Origin: Amorphophallus konjac | Lineage: Eukaryota > Streptophyta > Magnoliopsida > Alismatales > Araceae | Assembly: GCA_022559845.1 (NCBI GenBank) | Contig: CM040121.1 | Location: 514,518,566 to 514,582,565 of the forward strand | Length of the DNA: 64,000 bases | Direction of reading: 5' to 3' | In this document: one piece after another, positions 35,462 to 47,174 of the stretch | Layout of the letters: each line of letters opens with the position of its first letter | How positions within the stretch are numbered: position 1 is the first letter of the stretch | The notes under the pieces: model-generated | What the model was told of the DNA's origin: nothing | What the model saw: the letters and a program-made list of their open reading frames with translations, nothing else | Databases searched by the model: none | Position numbers and translations under genes: made by a program

Positions 35462-37809
35462 TATATAGTTCATATTCTCTCTCTCTCTCTATATACGCTA
35501 TATATGTAAAACTAAAGTAAAAATCTCTATAAAAAAAAAGAGTTCTTCTCCTCTTTCTCCCTTTCTTCCTTTCTCTTCAACCCTCTCTCTTTCGATCCCC
35601 CCCTTTATAGATGTATTCCCGTTCATGTATATGTGTATGTGTGTGTTCGTGTAGGGGTACGTGTCTGTGAACGTATGCACGTGTTGATTTGAAGTGGAAA
35701 AGAGACTTTAAAGCAGTCGTTCTGCTGTGCTGCGTGCCTGGTTCATCCTCACCTTGCCGGAGAAGCTAATCCAAAGCCCATCATCCATCTCTGAATAAGT
35801 TTTCTCCCCCCTTGTTGTCTGGTTTTCATTCAGTTAGTTACATATGCATGCATTACTTGTCGTTCATATAGTTTCTCTCTTCCTGAGAGACCCCTCTTTG
35901 TTCATTCATCATATCATCTACCTACATTTTCATGTCTAAAAGGGGTTTTTAAATACTACCAACCAGGTTAGTGTTCTCTTATGTTATTCTTAATATCAGC
36001 TTCTAAAGAATTGATGCTACACCACCGTCGTCCTTATCTCGTTGTTGTTTCTCTTCATTTGTTTTCCGTGCAGGGTTAACCAGTCGGGGATCCCGCTTCT
36101 TCCGTCGACCAAAAGAGTAGGAGGTCATCCCTCCTTTTGAGGTACCCGGCTATTGTCTCTCTCATCTATCCTAGTTCTTTCCTTCATCATTATTATCTGT
36201 TGTTAAATTTCCATATTCATCCTCCTTTACGTTTCGTTTAACAATAAGTCTATCTCCTCTCCCTTATTAGTATTATATATCGTTAAACCTCCATCTCCGT
36301 TCTTCTCTGTCTTATCTAAAATAAAATTTTCATCCTGTCTATATTTTCTTAGTATTCTTTTCCTATATCGTACTACCTTATTCTACCATCTATCATCCGA
36401 TTTCTCTCTTTGCTCTCTCATCTTTCTCTTAAAAAAAAGATATAAGAACATAAAAACAATAAAAGTCACAAAACCCCATAAAAAATATATAATAACAAAA
36501 AAGTAAAACAAAAAAGGGATAATAAAATCTGGGTAACCAAAGAAGGCCCTCTTCGTCGGCCGGCCGACCGAAGAGGAAGAGAGAACCCGCACTGCTCCCG
36601 CCCCGACGGCGAACGCGATCACAGTTCTTTTTTGTGGGGCTCTCAGCCCCTGGCGATCACATCCCCTTCCCCTTTTCTTTCCTGTCAATTTTCCCTTTTG
36701 TTTAAATCCTGCGACGGAAGTCATTCCTCGCGAAGGTGTACGTGACGGAAGTCATTCCTCGCGAAGCCTTTTTTTATTCTGTCATTTTATTCCTTTAATT
36801 TCTGCGACGGAAGTCATTCCTCGCGAAGGTGTACGTGACGGAAGTCATTCCTCGCGAAGCTTTTTTTATTCTGTCATTTTATTCCTTTAATTCCTGTCTA
36901 AACCTTGCGACGGAATCATTCCTCGCGAAGGTGTACGTGACGGAAGTAATTCCTCGCGAAGCCTTTTTTTTTATTTTGTCATTTTATTCCTTCGATTTCT
37001 GTCTAAACCCTGTGACGGAAGTAATTCCTCGCGAAGGTGTACGTGACGGAAGTCATTCCTCGCGAAACCTTTTTCATTCTGTCATTTTATTCTTTCAATT
37101 TCTGTCTAAACCCTGCGACGGAAGTAATTCCTTGCGAAGGTGTACGTGACGGAAGTAATTCCTCGCGAAGCCTTTTCATTCTGTCGTTTTATTCCTTTAA
37201 TTTCTGTCGAAACCCCGCGGAGAGTAATACCTCGCGGTGGTCTTACGTATGTACATATAATATTCATTATTTGTGCTGCAATAAAAATCCCGTAAGGCCA
37301 ATGTCTTACGGTGGTCTTAATATGTACATATACATTCATTATTGCTGATAGTATTATATTGCTGTTAGAATCCCACAAAGACCAATGTCCTGTGGTGGTG
37401 CGTCTTGGTTCGTATTGTCCTTGTAATTGTCTAGAGAATGATATTCCGTTACAATTTTTGAGTCTTCGTGCCTCCCCATTTCTGTTACTTAGATTCTCAG
37501 ATTTTTCGGTATATGAAAAACTGCTCGTGGAACGGTAAGTCACGCTTACCAGGAAGGGGTCAGTTTGCGCGAGAGGGTCTTCCGACCCCTATCTCCGCCA
37601 CGTACCGGAGTTCGTTTCGCATCCTTCTTTCCTTTCTCTCCTTTATTTTCTTTCTCTTCTTGAGTTGATTTCATCATTTCCATCTCTTAGGACAGACGAG
37701 GGTGGACGACTCTTGTCGTCTCCACCCCTCCGACCTTCACCTTTTCATCATTACTTTACATCATTGTTTCTTTCCCCCGAGGGTGGACGACACTCTTTTG
37801 CCGTCTACA
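33393..37809 (+). repeat. 5' LTR of element E (4417 bp)
   Basis: TGTAGACACGGC to GCCGTCTACA. It contains 1924 bases (33616-35539) absent from the 3' LTR. That segment is very rich in C and T and ends in a (TA)n run at 35429-35459. A near-perfect 27-bp palindrome lies at 36549-36575 and a minisatellite at 36709-37217. Confidence 0.9.
36709..37217. repeat. LTR minisatellite of element E (about 92-104 bp x 5), 5' copy
   Basis: Each unit contains two copies of GACGGAAGTMATTCCTCGCG (joined by AAGGTGTACGT) plus a T-rich part with TCTGTCATTTTATTC. The same five-unit array is in the 3' LTR at 57085-57594. It creates a spurious repetitive reading frame (VTEVIPREAFFILSFYSF). Confidence 0.9.
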
Positions 37810-37815
37810 CCTTTT

Positions 37816-37834
37816 TGGCGATCACGGTGGGACC
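37816..37834 (+). promoter_or_regulatory. Primer-binding site of element E
   Basis: TGGCGATCACGGTGGGACC begins seven bases after the 5' LTR. The TGGCG start is usual for the Tat and Athila branches, which use tRNAs other than initiator Met. I have not matched it to a specific tRNA. Confidence 0.65.
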
Positions 37835-37864
37835 TTTTGTTTCCTCTGGTTACCCACATATTTT

Positions 37865-38190
37865 CGGCACCCACGTGTGCCCCTCCACTCGGCATCCACG
37901 TGTGCCCCTCCACTCGGCACCCACGTGTGCGCTGCATTGGTGTTCCCAATAGCACTCCATTCGGCACCCACGTGTGCCCCTCCATTCGGCACCCGCGTGT
38001 GCCCCTCCACTTGGCACCCACGTGTGCCCCTCCATTCGGCACCCACGTGTGCCCCTCCATTCGGCACCCACGTGTGCCCCTCCACTCGGCACCCACGTGT
38101 GCCCCTCATGATTACGCCCTCGTGCGCTACATTTGTGCCCTCAGTAGCACCCCCTCCACTTGACACCCACGTGTGCCCCTCCTGATTACG
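37865..38190. repeat. Leader minisatellite (25-bp unit) of element E
   Basis: About ten units of CACCCACGTGTGCCCCTCC followed by AYTCGG, two of them interrupted by other text. Each unit contains the palindrome CACGTG. The array lies between the primer site and gag. Confidence 0.9.
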
Positions 38191-38925
38191 CCCGCGTGCG
38201 TTATATTCGTGTCCCCGCTATCACTCTTGGCATTCCAATTTCATCCCTCGTGCACTACGTGCATTACTCCAGAATCCCCTTGAAGTCTGAATAAATTTGT
38301 ATCATTGCAGAAAAAGGAGTGTTGTGATGTTTGTTTAATTTCTTTTATTGCATATATTTGCTGTCTGTTTATATATCTCTTGTTAAATTCAGCACTGCAT
38401 TGCATATCATCTCCCTTTTATTTTTTATTTCTTTTGTTCCATCTTTAGTAGGATCACCTTTTCTTGGTGAAGGAAAGACTCTCCGTTGGGAATTCCTCTC
38501 GACGGACTAGGATCTCCTTCACTGGGACCTCCATAAGTCCCCGACATCGAAGGATTCCCTCTTCGTTCACTGGGCTGGTTGTACCACTGAAGTTCCCTGG
38601 AGATAGTTAACCCATTCGTGGTGAGTCGAGTGTCCTTAGATCACACGGCGGAAATCAATATTGCAACTAAGGTCCCTCCTGTGGTGTGAACATTAGATTA
38701 GAAAAAAAAGAAGAAAAAAAGGGGAAAATCAAAAGAAGAAAAAAAAGGGGAAAATCAAAAGAAAATAAAAAGGCGTTAAACATCAACTTGTTTGTTAATC
38801 TTTGCTATTAGTTTGAGTGTGTATGTTATTACATTTCAATTAAAAAAAAGGAAAACAAAAAGAAAACACAAAAAGGCGTTAAACATCAACTTGTTTGTTA
38901 ATCTTTGTTCTTGGTTTGAGTGTGT
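38191..38925 (+). other. gag leader of element E with a 103-bp duplicated block
   Basis: Untranslated leader with A-rich tracts. The block AAAAGGCGTTAAACATCAAC through GAGTGTGTATG occurs at 38768-38825 and again 103 bases later, ending at the gag start. The first copy also has an ATG (38823) but is followed by only six codons (MLLHFN). Confidence 0.75.
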
Positions 38926-40778
38926 ATGATATTGCGTTCCGGCAAAATCTCACGTTCCGAAAAAGATCAAGAAATGTCCGGGAACGGTCAGAATCCGACC
39001 CCGAGTCACCAGGGGACACATGTCCGTGCTGAGGACACAGGTTCCTCCCGTGAGCCCTCATATGAGGTGCGAGCCGCCGTCGGGGAAGCATCCCCGCCAC
39101 AAGATATTTCCTCCTTGCTAGGTGTTCTCGCGAACACACAGCTCAATTCCGATCAGATCCGAGCCTTTCAGGCCGTCTTAAAAGGGAAATCTGTTGATTC
39201 TACTCCTCAAAATCCAACACCAGTTACTCTCCCTACTCAAGAGCCCGCACAGGCAATCCCTTCCTCATTCCCTCTTGTGCAGACAAGTTTGCAGCCTCCC
39301 TCTTTCCAATTACCTCCCCAGTCTCAAGTTCCACCAATTCTTCATCCAACATTTCAGTCAGTTCCATTTACTGATATGCCGCGTCTGCAACCTCCCCCTT
39401 TCCAATTACCTCCCCAATCTCAAGTTCCACCAATTCCTCATACGACATTTCAATCAGCTCCATTTGCTGATATGTCACAACGTCTCTCTCATCCGGAATT
39501 CCCTTCTCAGGCTTCTGCAAGGCCTCATTGGCCACCACAACCTGCTCCTTACAATGAGGTCACTCAATCTCTCCTTCATAGGATGAACAAGATGGATGAA
39601 CAATTCCAAGATTTCAAAAAGATCGTGGATGTCAAATCCGCGCCTGAGATCTCTTTACCAATCCTTCCAGTATTCCATCTCCCTCCTTCTGAAATGCCAA
39701 CGTATCGACGGTACACCGGCACAGGCAACCCCCTCATTCATCTGAAGGACTTTATGTATGAGTCCTCATTTTGGCAGAACGATCAAAGATCCTTGGCATA
39801 CCTCTTCAGGAGATCATTGGATGGTCCCGCCTTAGAATGGTTCTATTCACTAGAGCCGAGTGAGGCTGAGAACTTCGACGTAGTGCAACGGAAATTCACA
39901 CAGAAATATAGGGATAGGGTCGGTCCCTCCTTCTCTATTACTGACCTAGTGGCCAAAAAAATGAAGCCGGACGAAGATTTCACCCAATTTGCCGATCGAT
40001 GGAGATCCTTGGCAGAGAAAGTGAGAGACCCCATTTCAGAATCGGAGCAAGTAAAGATGGTCGTGTCTAATGCCACTCCACAATTTAGACACGTCCTGGC
40101 AATGAACAAACTCACCACTATGGAGGAACTGTATGAGAGAGCTCGATATATCCAGACACAGCTGAAAGATTCTCCCCTCATGCATATGTTCGAGTCACCA
40201 AAGCCAAAGGTGTTTAGGAAGCCGGGCACGGGTGCCCAAGGTGGGGTAACAGAAGGGGTTGTAACAAATGAACAAGTGGGCGCGGTTGGCTATCCCAACC
40301 AGCAAGCCAATCCTAGGCCCCCACAACCCCCACAATTCCCCTTTCATTAGGAGCAACAAGGTCAACAACCCTATCGTCCTCCCTCACAAAACAATCTCTT
40401 CCAGAACAATATGCCTCAACCGCAGCGGCCTCCTCAATATAATCAGGTTCCACCACCCAGGGATTATGGCCTCCAACAACAGAGAAGGCCGATCGGCCCT
40501 AGGAGAGCTCATTACCCACCTTTGCCGGAGTCGTTGCCGGACATCTTTAATGCTCTCATGGCTGCTAATTTCCTCGCCTTGCCTAAGGAAAAAGCCATAT
40601 GGCCCACGAACGTTGACACTTCCAGATATTGTGTCTTCCATAGACAACCGGGTCATACAGTGGAAAACTGTTTTCATTTCAGAGATTATATCTATGATAT
40701 GAACGATGAACATCAAATAGATTGGGATGAAATGAGGCGATGCGTCACCATGATGAAGGCCAGGAGACCTCCTCTTAG

Positions 40779-40823
<45 letters not shown>

Positions 40824-41793
40824 GCAACAACAGCCTCAGCAGGCACCACAACAACAGCCAAATATGGGCATCCTCCAGAATCCGTTACCGGCGCACCAAC
40901 AACCTAACCACCAAGTCAACCCCATCTCTTTCTTCCTGGAGGTTGGAAGAGGGCAGGATTGGCATACGGAAAGCAGCTCTGTCCTTGTCACCAATCACGT
41001 TCCTATCCAATCCCCACGCCTTGTTCGTCCCGCACCTGTCTATCCTCCACCCGTAGCACAACCCGCAGTAATACCTTACTCATTTCCACTGACATCACGT
41101 CCTCTCATCCCCGTCGCTACTAATGACCTCCCTTCGAGTCTCCAGCAAACACCCTCCACTTCCACCATAACACCGTTACCCTCAAAGCCTCTCATCATTT
41201 CTCACACCTCCACTTCATCATCCACCTTCATTCCGCCTCCACTAAACAAACCCCTCATTGCCCAATACCCTTCCGAGGTGCCCTCCACCTCCACCATAAC
41301 ACCGTTACCCCCAAAACCTCTCATTATCTCTCACGCCTCCACTTCATCATCCGCCTTCATTCCGCCTCCACTAAACAAACCCATCATTGTCCAACACCCT
41401 TCCGAGGCACCATCTACCTCCACCACAACCCCTTTACCCTCGAAACCCCTCATTATTCATCACCCATCCGTGGCACCATCAACCTCTACTATGCCTCCAC
41501 CTTTTAAACCCCTTATCATTCGCCGTCCATCTGAGGCTTCATCCGCTCCCACCATGCATCCACCTAACAAACCACTCATCAGAGCCCCTACACCTATTAT
41601 TGCCCCTGCTTCATCAATTATTCCTCCACCACTACCCCTCGAACCCTTGCTAAACCCCATATCTAACTCTATAAAGATGCCGCCAAAACAACAAGCCATG
41701 GTGCTCCGTAGTGGAAGGATGTTCCATCGGATTTTTCCCCAAAACAGTCAGGTCCCCGAGCAATCTCAGCCGAAGAAAGACACTGAAGAATAG
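38926..41793 (+). pseudogene. Element E gag, interrupted by one in-frame stop
   Basis: Starts MILRSGKISRSEKDQEMSGN. A Pro/Gln-rich region with a duplicated block (FQLPPQSQVPPI) at 39290-39480 precedes the gag core (about 39700-40180: GPALEWFYSLEPSEAENFD and DEDFTQFADRWRSLAEKV). A TAG at 40348-40350 interrupts, and the same frame continues to the knuckle CVFHRQPGHTVENC, a C-x2-H-x4-H-x4-C variant. A polyglutamine run follows (CAA repeats, about 40779-40834) and then three to four copies of a Ser/Thr/Pro repeat (about 41140-41640). It ends at a second in-frame TAG (41791-41793). Both TAGs could be former CAG codons. Confidence 0.85.
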
Positions 41794-42819
41794 CCAGAGG
41801 AGTCTATCCCCGGGACACAATATGACCTGTTGAAACACTTGGATAAAACACCAGCTCGGATCTCCATTCTCGAGCTAATCAAGAGGTCGAAAACCCATCA
41901 AGACGCCTTGATGGAGTATCTTCGTAGGGTTATGGTAAATGAGGATCTCCCAGTGGAGAAAATCTCGTCAGTATTGACGCCAACTGATACACAACCGGAT
42001 ATTATATTTCACCACCATGAGCTTGCCCCCAAGGAGGCTCGAAAATATGCTCTGTGTATTGCAGTCAAGATCAATGCGGTGCCTGAAGACCCATGTTTGG
42101 TGGACACTGGTGCGTCTATAAATGTGATCTCTATGATCACCCTCCAATCATGTGGGGTTGACACGGAACAGATAAGGCCTTCATCAATCACGGTTACGGC
42201 CTATGATAATAGCAAAAAGCCGCCAATGGGGATGGTCATCTTGAATGTAGAATTGGGCCCTGCATCAATCTTCACGGAATTCCATATCCTTGATATGGAT
42301 CCCACATTCAAGGCCATACTGGGCCGCCCTTACATTAAGGTTATGAACGCGGTGCCTTCCACCAATCATCAGTGCTTAAAGTTTCCATACAAGGCTTGGA
42401 TTATCAAGGTAAATAGCATGCCCATCTTTTCTACAGTGGACGCTATTAATACCTCATTGCCTTCTGTTTGGCCAACTCACCGGCCAATTCTTTCATTGCT
42501 AGATGTGTGTGACCCTCGTCGCACCCATTTTACACAAAAGTCACTTCCAACACCAAAGTCATGTCACCCTTCCCATGCTAAGGGATGGGAGATCATGAGA
42601 AACATTGGCTACCAACAGGGCAAAGGTTTGGGGGCACAATTACAAGGGAGACTGAAATTGCCAAAGAAGACAAAGTTAACCCTTAGAGCCGGCCTAGGCT
42701 TTGAAGGGCCACTTGAAGCATATGAGGGACCTCTTACATGGACATTGTACTCTCATTTCAGAAAGGGTCCGGTTATACAGTTGGGGGATTACCCGCGACA
42801 ATCACATGGGAAATTGTAA
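41794..42819 (+). pseudogene. Element E protease and G-patch domain
   Basis: The same frame as gag continues for 329 codons from 41830. The retroviral-type aspartic protease shows PCLVDTGASINVISM (active site about 42098-42142) and later AILGRPYIKVMNAVPS. A G-patch follows at about 42570-42720 (GWEIMRNIGYQQGKGLGAQL to AGLGFEG); this glycine-rich RNA-binding motif is known after the protease in Tat/Ogre elements. A TAA at 42817-42819 closes it. The protease site looks intact. Confidence 0.85.
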
Positions 42820-43406
42820 ATTGCCTACTTAGCTGAAAGTTGCTCGAGAGATGCAAAGAAGGGGAAACACGATGACCCGGATTGTGAGTGGAACAAGTGG
42901 TTTGATATACAGGATATTTTCATGGCACTACAACAGATGTTCTCGCCTCCAGACTTAGAGGTGCCACTTTTGATCTCCGAGGTACCAAAAGATGTCATTG
43001 ACATCGCCGAAATTCCAAGTTTTCCTCGCCAAGAGGAAGTTGCAACTGACGGATCGCTTTCCGTCATTCTCTCTGATCATCCTCTTCAGCCGTTGCTGAT
43101 GACTCTTTCTTGGACCCGACGTTTATCTGATGATATTCCCAGGTCCCCTTCTCTACTCACATTCTTGCGTGGGTCTTTCAGCCCATGCCAAATTTTCAAC
43201 CATGATCTGCTCAATGAGCCATGCAACCCCCTAGCTGTAGTTCCCTCCTCCCATTCTCTAATTTCTTTCAATTGTTTTGTAATTGAAAATGAAAATGAAA
43301 AAAAAACGTCGATTTTCAAACTCCTCAACAGTGCATCTCCTTTGAGGAGACCTCCTACATCTCTCACGAGTGTGCCCCGACTTACGGGCCACTCATTCAA
43401 GGTCCC
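42820..43406 (+). other. Linker between protease and RT of element E
   Basis: The gag-protease frame stays open after the TAA until a TGA at 43408 and encodes no domain I know (162 codons with a Glu/Asn/Lys stretch). The RT frame is one base back. In Ogre elements this junction is spliced or recoded. I could not fix splice sites here. Confidence 0.5.
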
Positions 43407-46400
43407 TTGAGCGACCTTCTTTACCCCTCTATCGAGGGGTCTCTTCCTGTACATTCTTCAACTTCTCCTTCGTCTGTAGAACAAGTCAGTCAGGTTAGGA
43501 ATAGCGAGTCAAGGGTAGTACCTAGAAGAAAATCTAAGGGTGGGGAAATTCCTCGTCGATTCCTTCTGGATCTAGCCAATAGGTGTCAAGCCTTTCTAGC
43601 CATTCCTCAATTGCTAGAAAATCCCATCCATCTGTCGGAGTTAGAACGTGAGGAGAATTGCATAATTGATGAAGGGTATGGAGTTTATGAGCTCACAGAT
43701 GAAGAGTATCCTATTGAAGAAGGGGACGAAGAATATGAGGACGCAGCTGACGCATATGCTAGCGGAATGAGGAGGTTTGACGAACCATCAGCCGCTATAG
43801 AAGAACCCACCAAAGAGATCAACCTGGGGACTGAGGAAGACCCTAGGATCATCCTCATAAGCGATAATTTGCCGACATCTGAAGAGGAGGAATTGATCAA
43901 GGTTCTAAAGGAGTACAGGGACACGTTCGCATGGAGCTACGAGGATATGCCGGGATTGGATTCCACCCTGGTCGAACATCGCCTAACGTTAAAACCAGGG
44001 TCCGTCTCGGTAAAGCAAAGGTTAAGACGTTTCCACCCCCAAATGGCTTTAAAAATGAAGGAAGAGGTCGATAAACTCCATAAAGCCAGGTTTATTAGAG
44101 TCGTCCTATATCCTCAATGGGTGGCAAATATTGTCCCGGTCATGAAAAAGGATGGAAAGGTGAGAATCTGTATCGATTTTCGAGACCTTAACCGCGCGTG
44201 TCCAAAAGATGATTTTCCCTTGCCTCACATCGACGTGTTGGTCGATAACACTGCAGGCTATGAAACTCTCTCGTTTATGGATGGATTTTCAGGGTATAAT
44301 CAGATCCGTTTGGCGGAAGAGGATCAGGAGAAAACGTCATTCACCACACCTTGGGGAACTTATTGCTATTTGGTCATGCCATTTGGTTTGAAGAATGCTG
44401 GAGCTACTTATCAAAGGGCTATGATGGCAATATTCCATGACATGATGCATGTGTATTTAGAGGTATACGTGGATGATTTATTAGTCAAATCTAGGACTAG
44501 GGCGGAACACCCGAAAGTTTTAGCCAAGGTGCTGCAAAGATCGAGAGAGTTCAATTTGAAAATGAATCCAAAAAAGTGCGTATTTGGTGTTTCGTCAGGC
44601 AAATTGCTTGGTTTCATTGTGAGTAAGAGGGGTATTGAAATAGATCCCAACAAAGCCAAAGCAATCAGGGAGATGCCACCTCCGAGAAATCTGAGAGAAG
44701 TTCGAGGATTAATTGGAAGGTTGCAATTCATTCGTCGATTTGTGTCACAGCACTCACAAAGGTGCAAACCTTTCTACGAGTTAACTAAGTCAGGAGTAGA
44801 ATTCCTTTGGAATTCTAAATGCCAAAAAGCTTTCGAAGGATTGAAAGAGTATCTGGCCAATTCACCCGTTCTAATTCCACCCACGCCAGGCAGACCTTTA
44901 ATCCTTTATGTCTCAGTCCTAGACGACTCCGTGGGAGCTGTCCTAGCACAAGCCGATGAAGCGGGCAAGGAAAGGGCGACCTATTACTTGTCCAAAATCC
45001 TCAACCCCTGTGAGCAGAAGTACACGGCTATAGAGAAAACTTGTGCCGCCCTTGTCTGGGTAGTGCAGAAGTTGAAACATTACTTTCTAGCTCATGAAGT
45101 CCATCTGATTGCCCGAATGAACCCTATCAAGTTCCTTCTAGAAAAATCTGTCCTTACGGATAGATTAGCACGCTGGTAAAGTTTTCTCTCTCAGTTTGAC
45201 ATCGTCTACGTCCAGCAAAAGGCGATTAAAGGGTATGCTATAGCCGAGCATCTCGCTCACCATCCTCTTCCCAGATTCGATCATGTCCAATCAGAATTTC
45301 CAAATGAGGAACTAATGTCCATCAACCAATCAGATGATTGCATGTGGACGTTATATTTTGATGGAGCTCTGAATTCCCAAGGGAAAGAAATCGGCATTGC
45401 CCTCCTGTCGCCAAAAGGCCTTACATTCCCACTGGCATATCAGCTCAAATTCCCCGTTACCAACAATATAGCTGAATATGAAGCTCTTCTAGCTGGCCTA
45501 GAACTCGCTCATTCCTTTCGTATCACTGAATTACGAGTCGTAGGTGATAGTCAACTCATTCTTCGCCAGGTGCTCACCAAATATCGCACTCGCGATCCCA
45601 AGCTCAAGCCATACCAAGAACTCACTGCTGCCTTTGCCAAATTATTCGCCAAATTGATCTTTATCCATGTCCCTCGTCATCAGAACATTCTGGCCGATGC
45701 CCTCGCCTCATTGGCATCATCTCTAAGGTTCCCTCTAGGAAGATGGTTTGATACCATTCACGTCTACAAGCGTCACGCCCCTGCAATCGATGACGCTTCA
45801 TACGTAAATATCAAGGACAGGATAGCGAGAAAGGCCCTACAGGAAGAAATCCTTGAGAAGAGGGAAATTATGTTGACAGAATTAGAAGAAGAATTGGCTG
45901 ATGAGGAGAAGCCATGGTTTTACGAAATTGCCAAGTATTGCAAAGATCAATCCTACCCTGAAGAAGCCACATCGGAAGATAGAAAAGCCATAAGGAGGGT
46001 GGCACAGAGGTACGTGCTGGTCGGAGAAGTGTTATACAAGAGAAGTCTTACTGGTGTTCTTCTAAGATGTCTCGACGAAGAGGAGGTCTGGAAATGCGTC
46101 GAGGAAGCACACTCTGGTGTGTGCGGTGGCCATGTGAATAGCCAAATGCTTGCCAAGAAAATCCTTCGACAAGGATTTTACTGGCCCACCATGGAAGAGG
46201 ATTGTGCTGTCTATGTCCGTAGGTGTGTCAAGTGTCAACTTCACGCCGATAAAATTCATTCCCCATCTTCTTCACTTCATCCAGTATCCTCCCCATGGCC
46301 TTTCTCCATGTGGGCTTTCGATGTCATCGGTCCTCTCGGTAATCCTTACTCCCTCACTAAGCAAAAATCGTTCATCCTTACTACAACGGAGTACTTCACC

Positions 46401-47174
46401 AAATGGGCCGAAGCCGAAGCTTACGTGGAGGTTAAAGCATCAATAGTCTGCAAATTCATCATGAAGAACATCATCGCCAGGTTCGGCATTCCAAGCACGA
46501 TCATCACCGACAATGGACCGCAATTCATTTCTCAAGACCTTCAGGACCTCTGCAAAAGGTATAAAATTACGTTGCATCATTCATCACCTTATTATCCACA
46601 AGGTAATGGACAAGCAGAGGCCACTAATAAAACACTGATTAAAATCATAAAAAAGACATGTGAGTCTAACAAGTTCTCGGATTGGTCAGAAAAGCTGATT
46701 GAAGCTCTATGGGCCTTTCGCACTTCAATCCGTACTCCCACTGGGCAAACCCCGTTCGCCCTCACTTATGGGATGGAGGCGGTAGTTCCGTACGAAATTC
46801 TGGTCCCCTCTCTGAGAGTACAATTGGATAAGGACCTCCCCCTCGACGAACGTCGTGATTCACTCCTTGCCCAATTGGAACTCTTAGATGAGAAACGGCT
46901 GGCCGCTGCCGAGCATGCACGTGTATATCAAAACAGACTCACACGTTTTTATCAAAAGAAGGTCATTGAAAGGAAATTTCAAGTCGGTGAAATGGTAGTG
47001 AAAAGAATATTTGTAAAACCTGGTGGGCCGCGTTCTAAACTCCAACCCAATTGTGAAGGACCGTACGTGATTCAGGCTGTGCATCCTGGCAACGCCTATA
47101 GGCTAGTCAATGCTGAGGGGATCGAGTTATCCCACCCTTGGAATGGGCTTTATCTTAAGAAATACTACCCTTAG
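43407..47174 (+). pseudogene. Element E pol: RT, RNase H, second RNase H, integrase, with one in-frame stop
   Basis: After an acidic linker and INLGTEEDPR, the RT (about 43900-44700) shows RICIDFRDLNRACPKDDFPL, FMDGFSGYNQI and the catalytic YVDD in EVYVDDLLVKS. A Ty3-type RNase H (about 44870-45180) ends RLARW before a TAA (45177-45179), and the frame goes on. The second, archaeal-type RNase H (about 45340-45720) has the Asp/Glu residues in LYFDGALN, NNIAEYEALLAGLE, VVGDSQL and ILADALASLA. Integrase (46080-47100) keeps an HHCC zinc finger (H in HSGVCGGH; CVKC), the D,D,E residues (FDVIGPL, TDNGPQF, GQAEATNK) and no chromodomain. Only one stop disables it. Confidence 0.9.

Noticed and set aside
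36829..37348. Frames with VTEVIPREAFFILSFYSF repeats
   Set aside because: They are translations of the LTR minisatellite; unit lengths are not multiples of three throughout, so the frames break.
37761..38166. Repetitive 80-150 codon frames on both strands
   Set aside because: They are translations of the 25-bp leader minisatellite.
37865..38190. Regular repeats that could suggest a CRISPR array
   Set aside because: Units are joined head to tail with no unique spacers, and the DNA is a plant retroelement.
40384..40854. 156-codon minus-strand frame with a leucine run
   Set aside because: It is the antisense of the CAA repeat in gag.
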